Source: an uncultured Bacteroidales bacterium | Lineage (GTDB): Bacteria; Bacteroidota; Bacteroidia; Bacteroidales; UBA932 | Length of the DNA: 64,000 nucleotides | NCBI GenBank assembly: GCA_944323845.1 | Contig: CALUUA010000010.1 | Coordinates: 1-64,000 of the forward strand | Direction: 5' to 3' | In this document: one piece after another, positions 63,820 through 64,000 of the stretch | Layout: each line of letters starts with the position of its first letter | How positions within the stretch are numbered: the first letter of the stretch is position 1 | The notes under the pieces: model-generated | The model's database searches: none | What the model was told of the DNA's origin: nothing | What the model saw: the letters and a program-made list of their open reading frames with translations, nothing else | Translations under genes and position numbers: made by a program

Positions 63820-64000
63820 ATGAAGATACTTGTTATAGACGATGAAAGAGCCATCAGAAATTCCCTGAAAGGGATCCTGATGGACGAAGGATACGAAGTG
63901 GATGTCGCCGAAGATGGTGTCCAGGGCTGTGAAATGGCTGAAAAGGAGAGATACGGGGTCATATTCTGCGACATCAAGATGCCGAACATGGACGGGCTGG
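63820..64000 (+). CDS. Response regulator, receiver domain start (cut by window)
   Basis: Sixty codons are visible. The receiver domain has the acidic pair Asp7/Asp8 (ILVIDDERAIRNSL) and the phospho-acceptor Asp51 in FCDIKMPNMDG. The output domain lies beyond the edge, so the subfamily is unknown; the MKILVIDDE start with RAIRNSLKGIL is common in NtrC-type regulators of this phylum. Confidence 0.92.
   Translation, partial: MKILVIDDERAIRNSLKGILMDEGYEVDVAEDGVQGCEMAEKERYGVIFCDIKMPNMDGL

Noticed and set aside
1..64000. CRISPR array, prophage, insertion sequence or integrase
   Set aside because: No regularly spaced direct repeats, transposase, integrase or phage structural gene was seen in any frame.

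Overview
The window is a chromosome segment from a member of the Bacteroidota, most likely order Bacteroidales. The signs are a SusC/SusD pair, BACON and fimbrillin-like surface lipoproteins, FucP-type sugar permeases, DUF1015 next to serC-serA, DUF3127, and promoters of the Bacteroidota type (TTG, 19-21 bases, TAnnTTTG). The genus cannot be named from the sequence. No rRNA, tRNA, CRISPR array, insertion sequence or prophage gene was seen. No gene-free stretch exceeds 300 bases; the longest are 43270-43502 and 11798-12006.

Layout. 1-2264: a UPF0210/ACT-domain pair facing a tatA-tatC twin-arginine translocase operon. 2290-8585: a cobalamin uptake island. A btuF-btuC-btuD ABC importer diverges from a promoter and cobalamin riboswitch that drive a BtuB-type receptor and a BtuG-like surface lipoprotein. 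8663-11797: a superoxide dismutase and rubredoxin pair (rubredoxin is a 53-codon gene) and a second TonB-dependent receptor. 11876-11993: a free-standing promoter and terminator that predict an RNA of about 80 bases.

12007-34854: a large glycan and sugar utilisation locus. It holds an AraC regulator, a SusC gene whose frame is broken at a run of nine G, SusD, surface lipoproteins, a short peptide gene, a GH128-type endo-beta-1,3-glucanase, a GH78-type rhamnosidase and a complete L-rhamnose pathway (rhaB, rhaA, rhaT, rhaD). A GH3 beta-glucosidase follows, broken by an internal deletion, and then a ROK sugar kinase between two paralogous permeases. Together they would bind a glycan containing glucose and rhamnose at the surface, cut it, import rhamnose and hexose, and feed glycolysis.

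34945-64000: housekeeping genes. These cover serine synthesis (serC-serA-DUF1015), pyrBI, yigZ, a pRiA4b ORF-3-like gene with miaA, a DUF3127 OB-fold protein, an FKBP prolyl isomerase, recQ, fhs with a PHP phosphatase, dnaG, metG, murB, murA, an O-methyltransferase, an M16 peptidase, dnaX, lptB, efp, ispH, cmk, and the start of a response regulator. Two enzymes carry telling active-site changes: MurA has Asp at the usual catalytic Cys, and SerA has Lys at the usual catalytic His. Several convergent gene ends carry long palindromic terminators, some of which share a core sequence.
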